Source: Streptomyces sp. NBC_00775
GTDB lineage: Bacteria; Actinomycetota; Actinomycetes; Streptomycetales; Streptomycetaceae
NCBI RefSeq assembly: GCF_036347135.1
Contig: NZ_CP108938.1
Span: 5,518,001-5,582,000, forward strand
Direction: 5' to 3'
Length of the DNA: 64,000 bases
Position 1 is the first letter of the stretch, and the number at the start of each line of letters is the position of its first letter. Below the pieces are notes generated by a model. That model saw nothing but the letters and a program-made list of their open reading frames with translations, did no database searches and was not told the origin of the DNA. A program made the position numbers and the translations under genes. Positions 19,096-27,866 of the stretch are shown here, one piece after another.

Positions 19096-19657
19096 CCCTC
19101 AAGGCTACCGGTGCGCGGTTCCGGCCAACGACTCGATATTCCGGTCCGGGGCTTCTGTCACGTTATGGGTGAAATGCCGGGCTGAATCTCTTGATCACCA
19201 ATGAGGCGCCGAGGAGTGGCTTCGGAAGCGTCAATAAAAAGGACGCTACTCCCTGAAACGGGGCAGACGGCAGTCTACCGGTTGACTTGATTCCCTTGCG
19301 GGGAGCGGGACTTGAGAGGGGGTTGTCCACAGGGATCCACGCCCCCATCAAGTTATCCACAGGCTGTGCGGAAGATCTGTGGACTACGGAAGTGATCATT
19401 CCGAAAGCCGCATGCGGGACGAAGAATTCCCGAGTCAAACCATCTCTACACCCACGTTCGAGTGGAAATGCTTCGCTCCAAAGGATTGATCAAGGGAAAA
19501 GAGTGGACGAGGGGTGACGTGCGTGACTGTGGACGAAGAAGGGGCCTGTAGGCCGATTTGTCGACGATGTAGCGCTTCGTTGTCGACTTGTCCCCAGGTC
19601 GAGAAGCACACCTGTGGATAACTTCTGTGGAGAAAGAAAGTCGGCAGGTACGACCGG
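19096..19657. promoter_or_regulatory. serS-pheA spacer with a cluster of DnaA boxes
   Basis: This 562-base gap has no gene. Perfect boxes: TTGTCCACA (19323-19331), TTATCCACA (19353-19361) and inverted TGTGGATAA (19613-19621). One-mismatch boxes: TGTGGACTA (19378-19386), TGTGGACGA (19528-19536), TTGTCCCCA (19588-19596) and TGTGGAGAA (19626-19634). Most plus-oriented boxes lie on the left and most inverted ones on the right. The gap is AT-richer than its surroundings. A small hairpin, AGCGTC-N9-GACGCT, lies at 19227-19247. The serS promoter should lie near the left end. No dnaA or dnaN is adjacent, so it is not oriC. Confidence 0.75.
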
Positions 19658-20593
19658 CTAAAAACGGCCGTCCTGGCAGCGCGCCAGCCAGTCCGACGCC
19701 GCCGAGAACGCGCCGTCGGACGTCCCGGCCCGCACCGCCCGTACGTCCTCCAGGGCGACCCCGGCCCGCGGATAGGACCCGAGGAAGCGCACCTGGGGGC
19801 AGATCCGCTTGAGGCCCATCAGCGCCTCGCCCACACGGCGGTCGGTGATATGACCTTCGGCGTCAACGGAGAAGCAGTAATTGCCGATGCCCTGGCCGGT
19901 CGGGCGCGATTCGATCCGCATCAGGTTGACGCCGCGTACGGCGAATTCCTGGAGGAGTTCGAGCAGCGCGCCCGGGTGGTCGTCGCCGAGCCAGATGACC
20001 ACGGACGTCTTGTCGGCGCCGGTCGGGGCCGCGGGCCGGGCCGGGCGGCCGACCAGCACGAAGCGGGTCTCCGCGTTCGCCGCGTCGTGGATCTCGGTCA
20101 CCAGTGGTTCCAGCGCGTACGTCGCCGCCGCGAACTCGCCCGCGAAGGCCGCGTCGTACCGGCCCTCCTGGACCAGGCGCGCCCCGTCCGCGTTCGACGC
20201 CGCCGACTCCCACAGCGCGTCCGGCAGGTGTGTGCCGAGCCAGTTCCGCACCTGCGGCTGGGCGACCGGGTGGCCGGTGACGGTCTTGATGTCCTTCAGG
20301 GCCGTGCCGGGCCTGACCAGCAGGGCGAAGGCGATCGGCAGCACGACCTCGCGGTAGATCATCAGCGGGTCACCCTTGGCGAGCTCGTCGAGGGTGGCGG
20401 TGACACCGCCCTCGACCGAGTTCTCGATCGGGACGAGCGCGCCCGCGGCCTCGCCGCCGCGCACCGCGTCGAGCGCGGCCGGGACGGACACCATGGGGAC
20501 CAGCTCCCGCGTCGCGGCTTCCGGAAGCGTACGGAGGGCGGCCTCGGTGAACGTTCCCTCGGGGCCGAGATAGGTGTAGCGCGTCGCCGACAT
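19658..20593 (-). CDS. pheA: Prephenate dehydratase
   Basis: A 311-residue monofunctional enzyme converting prephenate to phenylpyruvate in phenylalanine synthesis. The catalytic domain begins YLGPEGTFTEAAL and carries PIENSVEGGV and the conserved Thr-Arg-Phe in AETRFVLVGR. The C-terminal ACT domain, with GALLELLQEF and the phenylalanine-binding ESRP motif, gives feedback inhibition. There is no fused chorismate mutase. It reads toward the DnaA-box gap and appears monocistronic. Confidence 0.95.
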   Translation of the reverse strand: MSATRYTYLGPEGTFTEAALRTLPEAATRELVPMVSVPAALDAVRGGEAAGALVPIENSVEGGVTATLDELAKGDPLMIYREVVLPIAFALLVRPGTALKDIKTVTGHPVAQPQVRNWLGTHLPDALWESAASNADGARLVQEGRYDAAFAGEFAAATYALEPLVTEIHDAANAETRFVLVGRPARPAAPTGADKTSVVIWLGDDHPGALLELLQEFAVRGVNLMRIESRPTGQGIGNYCFSVDAEGHITDRRVGEALMGLKRICPQVRFLGSYPRAGVALEDVRAVRAGTSDGAFSAASDWLARCQDGRF

Positions 20594-20737
20594 ACCGTCA
20601 CCCTAATGGGCCTTGTCCAACCCGGCTCGCGTCTGTGGACACCGTGGCCCCTCAGGGCGCCCGTCGGACGGCCGGTAACCGCGGCCCCGGAGGTGCCCCT
20701 CGGCCGACGGGGAGCGGGCAGCCCCGAGGGGTGCTCC

Positions 20738-22129
20738 TCAGCCCTCCAGCAGCCGCTGCCCCACGTACTCCCCCTCCGCGGCTCCGCCCGGTACCGCGAA
20801 CAGTCCGCTCGACTCGTGGCGGATGAATGTGGAGAGTGCGTCGCCGCGGTCGAGCTTGCGCTGGACGGGGACGAAGCCGCGCAGCGGATCGGCCTGCCAG
20901 CAGACGAAGAGCAGGCCCGCGTCGGGCACGCCGTCGGTGTCGATGCCGTCGTGGAAGGAGAACGGACGGCGCAGCATCGCGGCGCCGCCGTTCTGGTCGG
21001 GCCGGGTGATCCGGGCGTGCGCGTTGATGGGGACGACCAGGTTGCCGTCGGCGTCCGTCTTGTCGAGGTTCATCGCGGTTGTCTCGGTGCCGCCGGACAG
21101 CGGGGCTCCGTTCGACTTCTTGCGCCCGATGACGTCCTCCTGGGCCTTGACCGAGAGTTTCTCCCAGTCGTCGAGGAGCATGCGGATACGGCGTACGACG
21201 GCGTACGAGCCGTTCGCCATCCAGGCCGGGTCGGCCGAGCCCGACGTGGGCACGAAGATGCGCTGGTCGAAGGTGGACTCGGACGGCTTCGGATTGCGGG
21301 TGCCGTCGATCTGGCCCATCAGGTTGCGGGCTGTCATCGGCTGCTCGGTGGCGCCGGGCGAGCGGTTGAAGCCGTTCATCTGCCAGCGGACGCGGGCCGC
21401 GCCGCCCGCGTCCTTCTGGATCGCGCGCAGGGCGTGGAAGGCGACCAGGGCGTCGTTCGCGCCGATCTGCACCCACAGGTCGCCGTTGCTGCGCGCCTTG
21501 TCGAGGTGGTCGGAGGAGAAGTCGGGCAGCGGGTCCAGGGCGACGGGGCGCTGCTTCTCCAGGCCCGTACGTGCGAAGAAGCTGTGTCCGAAGCCGAAGG
21601 TGACCGTGAGGGACGAGGGGCCGGCGTCGCGGGCGATGTCCGTGTCGTCGTGTGCGGCGGCCTCGCCCGCCATCAGTCGCTGGGCCGTCGCCGACCAGCG
21701 GCGCAGCAGCGCGGCCGCCTCCTTGCGGCCCGCTCCCGCGTCCAGGTCGAACGCGACGAGGTGGCCGCGGGCTTGGAGGGCGTTGGTGATGCCGGGCTGA
21801 TGTTTCCCGTGAAACATCACCGCGTCCGCGCCGAGCGTGGTCAGCGGGGTGGTCTTCTCGGCGGAGGGCGTCGCCGCGTATCCCACGGCGCCTCCGGCCG
21901 CGCCCAGGGCGAGGCCGGTGGCACCCGCGGTGCCGAGGAGCCGGCGCCGTGAAATGGCCCCCTTAGGAGAGGTCTCCTGGGAAACGGTCTCCTTAGGAGA
22001 GGCGTTTTCCGGCGTGGCCTTCTTGGAGGAGGCGTTTTCCGTATCGGCTTCCCTCGGAGAGGTCACCTTGGAGGAGGCCTGGGAGGTGGTCCGCTGAGAG
22101 GACGTCTCCGGAGTGGAGTGGTCAGCCAT
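20738..22129 (-). CDS. dtpA: Tat-exported DyP-type haem peroxidase, DtpA/EfeB-like
   Basis: A 463-residue dye-decolourising peroxidase. The family GxxDG motif is in MGQIDGTRNP, the proximal haem His is likely in INAHARITRP, and RRPFSFHDG follows. A twin-arginine signal, SRRRLLGTAGATGLALG, directs folded export, but it starts only at residue 60, after a Ser/Thr/Lys/Glu-rich extension of repeated ETSP/NASPK-like units. It is the last gene of the copper cluster, eight bases after copCD. In Streptomyces lividans the equivalent DtpA works with Sco and copper chaperones and in extracellular glycan formation; that role is inferred here from context. Confidence 0.9.
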   Translation of the reverse strand: MADHSTPETSSQRTTSQASSKVTSPREADTENASSKKATPENASPKETVSQETSPKGAISRRRLLGTAGATGLALGAAGGAVGYAATPSAEKTTPLTTLGADAVMFHGKHQPGITNALQARGHLVAFDLDAGAGRKEAAALLRRWSATAQRLMAGEAAAHDDTDIARDAGPSSLTVTFGFGHSFFARTGLEKQRPVALDPLPDFSSDHLDKARSNGDLWVQIGANDALVAFHALRAIQKDAGGAARVRWQMNGFNRSPGATEQPMTARNLMGQIDGTRNPKPSESTFDQRIFVPTSGSADPAWMANGSYAVVRRIRMLLDDWEKLSVKAQEDVIGRKKSNGAPLSGGTETTAMNLDKTDADGNLVVPINAHARITRPDQNGGAAMLRRPFSFHDGIDTDGVPDAGLLFVCWQADPLRGFVPVQRKLDRGDALSTFIRHESSGLFAVPGGAAEGEYVGQRLLEG

Positions 22130-22137
22130 GGTGAGGT

Positions 22138-24126
22138 TCAGCCGATCTGCGCGTTCTTGTTCACGGTCGATTGGTCGATGTCGGAGGTCCGTACGGTCAC
22201 CGCGATCTTCCAGTCGCCCGCCATGGGGATCTGCACCCCGGCCGCCGACCAGTGTCCGGTGGCGATGCGGTCGGGGGTCACGGGCAGCGGGCCGATGTCC
22301 TTCGCGGCGAGGGTGAAGGCGACCTTCACCTCGGGTACGTCGAAAGCCTTGCCGTTCGGCCGCACCACGAAGACGTGCATCTCGTTGGCGCCGACGCGGG
22401 CCGGGTCGAGGGTGACCTCCACGGTGCCCTTGCCGTCCTGGCCGCCGGTGTCGAACGGGATCTTCAGGGAGAGCGGGCCGGACCGCTGTGAGGAGGACGC
22501 GGTGGCCTGCTGGGCCGCCTCCTCCGTACGCCCGGGTTCGGTGGTCGTCAGCGCGGTCGTGACCGCGAGCAGCACGATGGCGACGCCCGCCTCGGCGAGG
22601 ACCGAGCGGCGCAGCCCGGAGCGGTGCGGGTCGGCGTCGCGGATGCGCTTGTCGCGTGTGGTGGCCATGGCGGCCCGCTGCCGGGCGAGTTGGGCGGCGC
22701 GCCGGGAGTCCTCGGTCTTCGGGGTGTTCGCGGGGACCGTCGTCCGTGTCTTCTGGCGCTGCTCGACCACGGCCGCCGCCACGGCCTCCGGAGCCGCGAC
22801 CTCCGACAGTTGCCCGGTCCAGCGCCGCGAGATCCACGCGATGCCCACGAGGACCGCCACCAGGCCGATCTTGACGAGCAGCAGCTGCCCGTACGTCGTG
22901 TCGGTGAGTGCCGACCAGGAGCCGACCTGGCGCCACGACTGGTAGATCCCCGTCGCGACCAGCGTGAGGACGCCGCCGAAGGCGACGCGCGAGAAGCGGC
23001 GTACGGCCGCCGCCTCGATCTGTTCCTGCGCCGGTGCCCGGAACAGGGCGACCAGCAGTGTCGCGAGGCCGCCGAGCCAGCCGGCGACGGCCAGCAGGTG
23101 CAGTACGTCGACGGGCATCGCGACGCCCGCCTGGATGCCGGTCGAGGCGTGCTCGGCCATGGCCCAGGTCGCGGCCAGGCCCGCCGCGACGACGGTACCG
23201 CCGATCGCGAGCCCGAAGGTGAGGTCCTTCTTCTCGGCGGCCCGGTCGGCGGCGGCGTCGGCGGCCTCCTCCGACTCGTCGTCCTCGTGCGGCCCGTTGT
23301 CCTCGTCCCGTTTCACATACGCCCCGAAGAGCACGGCGATGAACAGGGCCGCCGCGGCGAGCAGCAGCAGCCGGGAGACCAGTGCCGCGCCCGACTTGGT
23401 CTGCAGCACCTGTCCGAGCAGTGTCAGGTCGAAGATGTCGCCGACCTTGCCGGAACCGACGTACGAACCGCGCAGGAGCAGCAGCGCGAGTGTGGCGCCG
23501 GTCAGCGCGAGCCATCCGGTGACCACGAGCCGTTGCACCGGCCGGACTCCGGCGCCCCGCTGCCAGCAGGCCAGGACGAAGGCCGCGCCGCCGACGAGGA
23601 GGATGAATCCGGCGTAGGAGACGTAGCGTGCGAACCCGTAGAGCGCGCCGACGACCCCGCCGCCCAATGCTTGGTCGGACAGTGCGACGGAGGTCTGCGA
23701 GGGCGCGCCGATGGAGAAGGTGAAGGCGCCCGAGACGGGGTGGCTGTCCGCCGACACGACTTGGTAGGTGACGGTGAACGTGCCGTCGGGCAGCCCCGAG
23801 TGCAGCTTCACGGAGTACGTGGTGCCGCTCGGGTTGGTCGCCTTGCCGGTGTCGACCCGTTTGCCCTTGGGGTCGAGCACGCGGAGCGAGCCGTCGTTCA
23901 TCGCGACCTTCTCGGAGAAGGTGAGCGAGATCTGGGCGGGCGCCTTGTCGACCACCGACCCCTGCGTCGGATCGCTGCCGGTCAGCGCGGCGTGCGCGGA
24001 GGCGGGTGCCGCGCCCGCCAGGAGCGCGCCGGAGACGGCGAGGAACAGCAGCACGAGCGTCCGGAAGCTGCGGAAGCCCGGGTGGCTCGGACGGCTCCGG
24101 AAGCGGGAGGCGGTGGTCGGCGTCAT
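22138..24126 (-). CDS. Copper resistance protein, CopC-CopD fusion
   Basis: A 662-residue protein. After a signal peptide ending ASAHA, the N-terminal CopC domain starts AHAALTGSDPTQGS, with the copper-binding N-terminal His and the second His in SADSHPVSG. Then a CopD membrane domain with about eight to nine helices spans residues 150-450, containing an acidic loop (DEDNGPHEDDESEE). A C-terminal extracytoplasmic domain after a final helix ends the protein. CopCD proteins handle Cu(II) at and across the membrane. It lies 13 bases after the PCuAC gene and 8 bases before dtpA, so it is in one operon. Confidence 0.9.
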   Translation of the reverse strand: MTPTTASRFRSRPSHPGFRSFRTLVLLFLAVSGALLAGAAPASAHAALTGSDPTQGSVVDKAPAQISLTFSEKVAMNDGSLRVLDPKGKRVDTGKATNPSGTTYSVKLHSGLPDGTFTVTYQVVSADSHPVSGAFTFSIGAPSQTSVALSDQALGGGVVGALYGFARYVSYAGFILLVGGAAFVLACWQRGAGVRPVQRLVVTGWLALTGATLALLLLRGSYVGSGKVGDIFDLTLLGQVLQTKSGAALVSRLLLLAAAALFIAVLFGAYVKRDEDNGPHEDDESEEAADAAADRAAEKKDLTFGLAIGGTVVAAGLAATWAMAEHASTGIQAGVAMPVDVLHLLAVAGWLGGLATLLVALFRAPAQEQIEAAAVRRFSRVAFGGVLTLVATGIYQSWRQVGSWSALTDTTYGQLLLVKIGLVAVLVGIAWISRRWTGQLSEVAAPEAVAAAVVEQRQKTRTTVPANTPKTEDSRRAAQLARQRAAMATTRDKRIRDADPHRSGLRRSVLAEAGVAIVLLAVTTALTTTEPGRTEEAAQQATASSSQRSGPLSLKIPFDTGGQDGKGTVEVTLDPARVGANEMHVFVVRPNGKAFDVPEVKVAFTLAAKDIGPLPVTPDRIATGHWSAAGVQIPMAGDWKIAVTVRTSDIDQSTVNKNAQIG

Positions 24127-24139
24127 GGTGGTCCCTCCC

Positions 24140-24610
24140 TCAGTGCCCGGTCTTGGGTGTGTACGTCGCGGGCTTCACCGGCATGGAGATCTTCACTGTG
24201 CCGGACTTGGCGAAGTGCAGTTCCACGGACACCTTCTCGCCCTGCTTCGGCTTGTGGGTGAGCTTTTCGAACATGAGGTGGTTGCCGCCGCTCGCGAAGT
24301 CCAGGGTGCCCTGTGACGGCACCTTGAACGACGTCTCCTCCTCCATCGCGCCGCCCTTGGTGGAGTGCAGCGTGACGTCGTCCGAGAGGTCGCTGGTGAC
24401 CGAGGTGAGGGTGTCGGCGCCACCGGAGTTGGTGACGGTGAAGAACCCGGCCGCCATGGTGTCCATGCTGGGGGCGGGCATGTAGGCGCCGGTGACCTTG
24501 AGTTCGGGCGTGGCCGGGGCGGAGTCTTTGTCGTCCGAGGCGTCCGAGCCGCATCCGGCGAGGGTCACCGCGGCTGCTATGACCACCGCGCATCCGGCGA
24601 GGGGCCTCAC
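24140..24610 (-). CDS. PCu(A)C-type copper chaperone lipoprotein
   Basis: A 156-residue lipoprotein with lipobox LAGC at the end of a short signal peptide. The mature part has the Cu(I)-binding pattern of the family: MPAPSMDTMAAGF, LHSTKGGAMEE and GGNHLMF, giving the His/Met ligands. PCuAC proteins deliver Cu(I) to the Cu-A site of cytochrome oxidase, often through Sco. The GTG start at 24610 overlaps the sco stop codon (GTGA), so the two are translationally coupled, which fits a Sco-PCuAC relay. Confidence 0.9.
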   Translation of the reverse strand: MRPLAGCAVVIAAAVTLAGCGSDASDDKDSAPATPELKVTGAYMPAPSMDTMAAGFFTVTNSGGADTLTSVTSDLSDDVTLHSTKGGAMEEETSFKVPSQGTLDFASGGNHLMFEKLTHKPKQGEKVSVELHFAKSGTVKISMPVKPATYTPKTGH

Positions 24611-25260
24611 GGGTTCTCCCCCTTGATGATCTTGGGGAGGTCCTTGGTGTAGTCGTCGACGGTGGCGTCCTCGCCGTACAGCACATAGCCCCCGTCGGTC
24701 TTCGGTGAGAACGCGATGACCTGGGTGCCGTGGACGGAGACGAGCTTGCCGTTCTTGTCCTTCGACGTCGGTTCGATGGAGATGCCCATCGTGCGGGCAC
24801 CGGCCTGGATCGTGGCGAAGTCGCCGGTCAGGCCGACGAAGTCGGAGTCGATGCCCTTGAGCCACTTGCCGAGCGCGGCGGGGGTGTCGCGGTCCGGGTC
24901 GGTGGTGACGAACACGACGCGGAGCTTGTCCTGCTGGGCCTTGGGCAGCTGCTTCTTGGCGACGGCGAGGTTGTTCATCGTCAGCGGGCAGACGTCGGGG
25001 CAGTGGGTGTAGCCGAAGTAGATCAGCGTCGGCCGGCCCTTGGTCTGCGCGAGCAGGTCGTACTTCTTGCCGTTCGTGTCGGTGAGCACGAGGTCCGGCT
25101 TCTCGAACGGCTTGTCGAGAATCGTCGCGGCCTTGCCGGAGCCGGACTCGACGGACACGTCGGCGATCGGCTTGTTGCTGTCGTCGCCGCTGCCGCAGGC
25201 GGAGAGGGTCAGAGCGGCGGCGGCGAACAGGGCGGCCGCGGCATACGTCTTCTTGCGCAT
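24607..25260 (-). CDS. sco: Sco1/SenC copper metallochaperone lipoprotein
   Basis: A 217-residue lipoprotein (lipobox LSAC) with a thioredoxin-like fold. The copper-binding Cys pair is in YFGYTHCPDVCPLTMNNL and the third ligand His in VHGTQVIAF. Sco loads copper into the Cu-A centre of the aa3 oxidase and influences Streptomyces development under low copper. The first residues MRKKTYAAAALFAAAALTL are a clear type II signal. It starts a tightly spaced run of four genes (sco, PCuAC, copCD, dtpA). A hairpin lies between it and ycnI. Confidence 0.95.
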   Translation of the reverse strand: MRKKTYAAAALFAAAALTLSACGSGDDSNKPIADVSVESGSGKAATILDKPFEKPDLVLTDTNGKKYDLLAQTKGRPTLIYFGYTHCPDVCPLTMNNLAVAKKQLPKAQQDKLRVVFVTTDPDRDTPAALGKWLKGIDSDFVGLTGDFATIQAGARTMGISIEPTSKDKNGKLVSVHGTQVIAFSPKTDGGYVLYGEDATVDDYTKDLPKIIKGENP

Positions 25261-25291
25261 AGAAAAATGTCCCAGATGTGAGCGCTCCGGT

Positions 25292-25347
25292 GCGCACCGG
25301 GGGTCGTACGGGCCTGAAGAGCCAGGTCGTACGGCCTCCCGGTGCGC
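25292..25347 (-). terminator. Hairpin between ycnI-like gene and sco
   Basis: Ten-base arms GCGCACCGGG (25292-25301) and CCCGGTGCGC (25338-25347) enclose two copies of GTCGTACGG. Placed after the YcnI stop and before sco on the minus strand, it may end or attenuate transcription into sco. No T-run follows, so termination is uncertain. Confidence 0.5.
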
Positions 25348-25366
25348 GCCGAATGCGGGGTGGACC

Positions 25367-26116
25367 TCAGGCGTTCGTCCGCCGACGGCCGGCCAGGACG
25401 CCGTAGGCGACGCCCGCCGCGCCGACGACGATGCCTACGACGCCGAGCACGCGGGCGGTGGTGTCACTGCTGTCGGAGGACGCGGCCTCGGTGGTGTCCT
25501 GGGCGGTGTCCTTGGCGTCGGAGGCGTCGGAGGCGTCGGAGGCGTCGTCGGTGGCGGCGGAGCCGTGGTGGCCCGACTCGGACGCGGCGGAGAGCGCGAG
25601 TACCGGAGCCGGGTTCTCGGGCTCCTCCTCGCCCTCCTTCTGCGGCTCGATCCAGCGCACGACCTCCTTGTTGGAGTACGTCTGGACGGCCTTGAAGACG
25701 AGCTCGTCGGTGTCCTCGGGGAGCGCGCCGATGGAGAGCGGGAACTTCTCGAAGAAGCCCGGCTGGATGCCCTTGTCGTCGGCGGTCCAGGTGACCTTGG
25801 TGACGGCCTCGTCGATCTTCTCGCCGTGCAGGGTGAGCGGCTTGTCCAGCTTGGACTTGGTGACCTTCACGCTCCAGCCGTCGATCGACTGCGGCATGAC
25901 GGAGGCGAGCGGGTGGTCGGCCGGGAAGTTCACTTCGACCTTGGTGGTCGAGGCGTCGTCGCGCTCGTTCGGCACCTTGAAGTTCACGGTGGCGTAGTCG
26001 CCCTTGGCGGCCGTGCCCTCGGGCTGCACGCTGACGTGTGCGAAGGCGGGGGCGGAGAGGGCGAGGACGGCCGAGGCGGCGACGGCGCCGGCGGCGGCGA
26101 TACGGGAAGCCTTCAT
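25367..26116 (-). CDS. YcnI-like copper-binding membrane-anchored protein (DUF1775)
   Basis: A 249-residue secreted protein. The signal peptide ends APAFA, leaving a mature N-terminus HVSVQPEG; the N-terminal His is the known Cu(II) ligand of YcnI. A beta-rich DUF1775 domain (about 28-175) includes WSVKVTK and VTWTADD. A Pro/Glu and SDASDASDA-type linker follows, then a C-terminal helix (VLGVVGIVVGAAGVAYGVLAG) ending in RRRTNA, giving a membrane anchor. The ATG at 26116 is preferred to a GTG at 26128. Start of the downstream copper genes' group. Confidence 0.87.
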   Translation of the reverse strand: MKASRIAAAGAVAASAVLALSAPAFAHVSVQPEGTAAKGDYATVNFKVPNERDDASTTKVEVNFPADHPLASVMPQSIDGWSVKVTKSKLDKPLTLHGEKIDEAVTKVTWTADDKGIQPGFFEKFPLSIGALPEDTDELVFKAVQTYSNKEVVRWIEPQKEGEEEPENPAPVLALSAASESGHHGSAATDDASDASDASDAKDTAQDTTEAASSDSSDTTARVLGVVGIVVGAAGVAYGVLAGRRRTNA

Positions 26117-26134
26117 GGAAGGGAGCACTCCACT

Positions 26135-26155
26135 TTCAGTCCGAATTCAGTCCGA
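26135..26155. repeat. Tandem 10-mer upstream of ycnI-like gene
   Basis: TTCAGTCCGA occurs twice (26135-26144 and 26146-26155), about 20 bases before the start codon. It could be an operator half-site pair or part of the promoter. Beyond it, near 26203-26236, the pieces GGACGTCGAAAAGG and GGGCGTCGAAAAAGG form another near duplication. Confidence 0.4.
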
Positions 26156-26301
26156 TGAGAGGGGGTGCGCGTGCGGGAGTGCCCTCTGAGTGCCCTCTAC
26201 AGGGAGGACGTCGAAAAGGGAGGGCGTCGAAAAAGGTGGGCACGCGCGTGTGCCGCACGACGGCGTCCCCTCATGGAGGCCATGGAGTGGCGCGCGTCGT
26301 G

Positions 26302-27114
26302 TCAGGCGGCGAGGACGAGTGCGGTGGAGGACGGCGGTCCGCGCCGGACGACGGTGTGCTGGAGCGCGGTCGTACGCGGCTTCGGGGGCGTGAGGTACGC
26401 GGTGCGGGGCGTGCGCGCCACGTCGGGCGCCCCAGGAAGTCCGGAGCGCAGGGCGCGTACGAGCGTGAACGCGGCGCGCAGCGACCGTACGAGCGCCCCT
26501 TCCGTGACCCCCTGCGCCGACAGCCGCATGAGACGCAGCAGCGCCATGTCCCCGCGACGCAGCACCCATCCGGCGGCGACGGCCGCGAGGACGTGGGCGA
26601 GCAGCATCGGCAGGGAGGGCAGCACCGACATCGAGGAGCCCGCGGTGGCCGACACAGCGTCCGCGGAGTGGTTCATGGAGTGCGTCATGCCCGTGTCGAT
26701 CCGCGCGTCGGCGAGGATCTTCTGGGCCTGCGCGGGGCTGATCGCCGCGGCGGTCGTGCCGCACACGAGGCGTGCGGCCCGCTCGACGAGCGAGGCGTCG
26801 GACATCGACATGCCCGCCATCGACGTCGTGACGCCGGTGTGCTGGCCGAGCCCGAAGAACGTGTGCAGCACGGTCTGGCCGACCGTGAGCACCGCCACGA
26901 TGCCCGGCAGCGAACGCTCACGCCCCGCCAGTGCGGCGGACACGGCGAACACCGCGAAGAAGCCGGCGCCCAGCGTCCACCAGGGGACCGTGGCGCACGA
27001 GGCGAGCGTGTGACCTGCCGCGGCCAGCACGACGCAGACCGCGGCGAACACCGCGGCCCTGAGGATCCGGAGGTCGAATCCGGAGTGCGCCGAACGCTGG
27101 TGGGGGGCAGTCAT
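26302..27114 (-). CDS. Met/His-rich integral membrane protein of the copper cluster
   Basis: A 270-residue protein I cannot assign to a named family. It has about four membrane segments: two near residues 20-65, one near 75-95 (IVAVLTVGQTVLHTFFGLG) and one near 165-190 (SMSVLPSLPMLLAHVLAAVA). Two loops are rich in Met and His, TSMAGMSMSD and TGMTHSMNHSAD, as in copper transport proteins. The C-terminal tail is basic and probably cytosolic. It lies 185 bases upstream of the ycnI-like gene in the same direction. A role in copper binding or passage is inferred from composition and context. Confidence 0.75.
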   Translation of the reverse strand: MTAPHQRSAHSGFDLRILRAAVFAAVCVVLAAAGHTLASCATVPWWTLGAGFFAVFAVSAALAGRERSLPGIVAVLTVGQTVLHTFFGLGQHTGVTTSMAGMSMSDASLVERAARLVCGTTAAAISPAQAQKILADARIDTGMTHSMNHSADAVSATAGSSMSVLPSLPMLLAHVLAAVAAGWVLRRGDMALLRLMRLSAQGVTEGALVRSLRAAFTLVRALRSGLPGAPDVARTPRTAYLTPPKPRTTALQHTVVRRGPPSSTALVLAA

Positions 27115-27348
27115 GGCGGGCTCATCATCGCACTGGGCCCACCCGTTCCCCACGGCAGGTCCGCAAGGTGACGTTCCGTGAGACAAGGCCCGGAAGATCA
27201 CGATCTGGGACGGGTCGACCGCACATACACCGATCCCTGTCGCGCGCGCGTCCGCCGTATGGGCGGCATCACGGCAAGTGGGCGATTGCGCACGCGTGCT
27301 TGCGGCAATACGTAACGGTATGTCGAGCCGCGGCCGGGAGGCTGGAGC

Positions 27349-27804
27349 ATGAGCATCTGGTGGTCACTCCATTTGCGGCGCGAAGCTGCGAGCGTTCCGC
27401 TCGCCAGACGCCTGCTGCTCGGCACGATGGAGAGCGCGGGCGTCGACCCGGACGTTTCGTACGACCTCTCCGTCGCCCTCAGTGAGGCCTGTGCGAACGC
27501 CGTCGAGCACGGCGGGGACGCGGCGCTCGGCGGCTCGTCCGAGGCCTACCGGGTGACCGCCTACCTGGACGGCGAGAAGTGCCGCATCGAAGTCGCCGAC
27601 TCCGGCCCCGGTTTCCCGGCAGGGCGGGCCCGCACCCCCCTGCGTCCGGCACGCGCCGACGCCGAGCACGGCCGGGGCCTGTGTCTGATCCAGGAGCTCG
27701 CCGATCACGTGCACATCGGCAACAAGCCGGGGCGGGGCGGCGCGGTGGTCAGCTTCGACAAGATCCTCAAGTGGAAGAAGGACCCTTCTCTGCTGACCGC
27801 GTAG
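27349..27804 (+). CDS. ATP-binding protein, RsbW-like anti-sigma kinase family
   Basis: A 151-residue stand-alone HATPase_c_2 domain with N box ALSEACANAVEHGG, G1 box VADSGPGFP and G2 box EHGRGLCLIQELA. Such proteins in Streptomyces are mostly orphan relatives of RsbW/SpoIIAB, which bind sigma factors and phosphorylate anti-anti-sigma partners. No sigma factor or antagonist is adjacent. Start ATG at 27349 follows GGAGGCTGGAGC. A similar protein is encoded at 41301-41852 and a PP2C phosphatase at 36510. Confidence 0.85.
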   Translation: MSIWWSLHLRREAASVPLARRLLLGTMESAGVDPDVSYDLSVALSEACANAVEHGGDAALGGSSEAYRVTAYLDGEKCRIEVADSGPGFPAGRARTPLRPARADAEHGRGLCLIQELADHVHIGNKPGRGGAVVSFDKILKWKKDPSLLTA

Positions 27805-27866
27805 CGCTCTGAGCGGCGGCGGGAGACCTGGCCGCGCCACCGCCCAATCTGGAAGCCAACTTCATA

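Noticed and set aside
19323..19634. Chromosomal replication origin
   Set aside because: DnaA boxes are present, but far fewer than in a Streptomyces oriC and there is no dnaA, dnaN, recF or gyrB nearby; a titration or control cluster is more likely.
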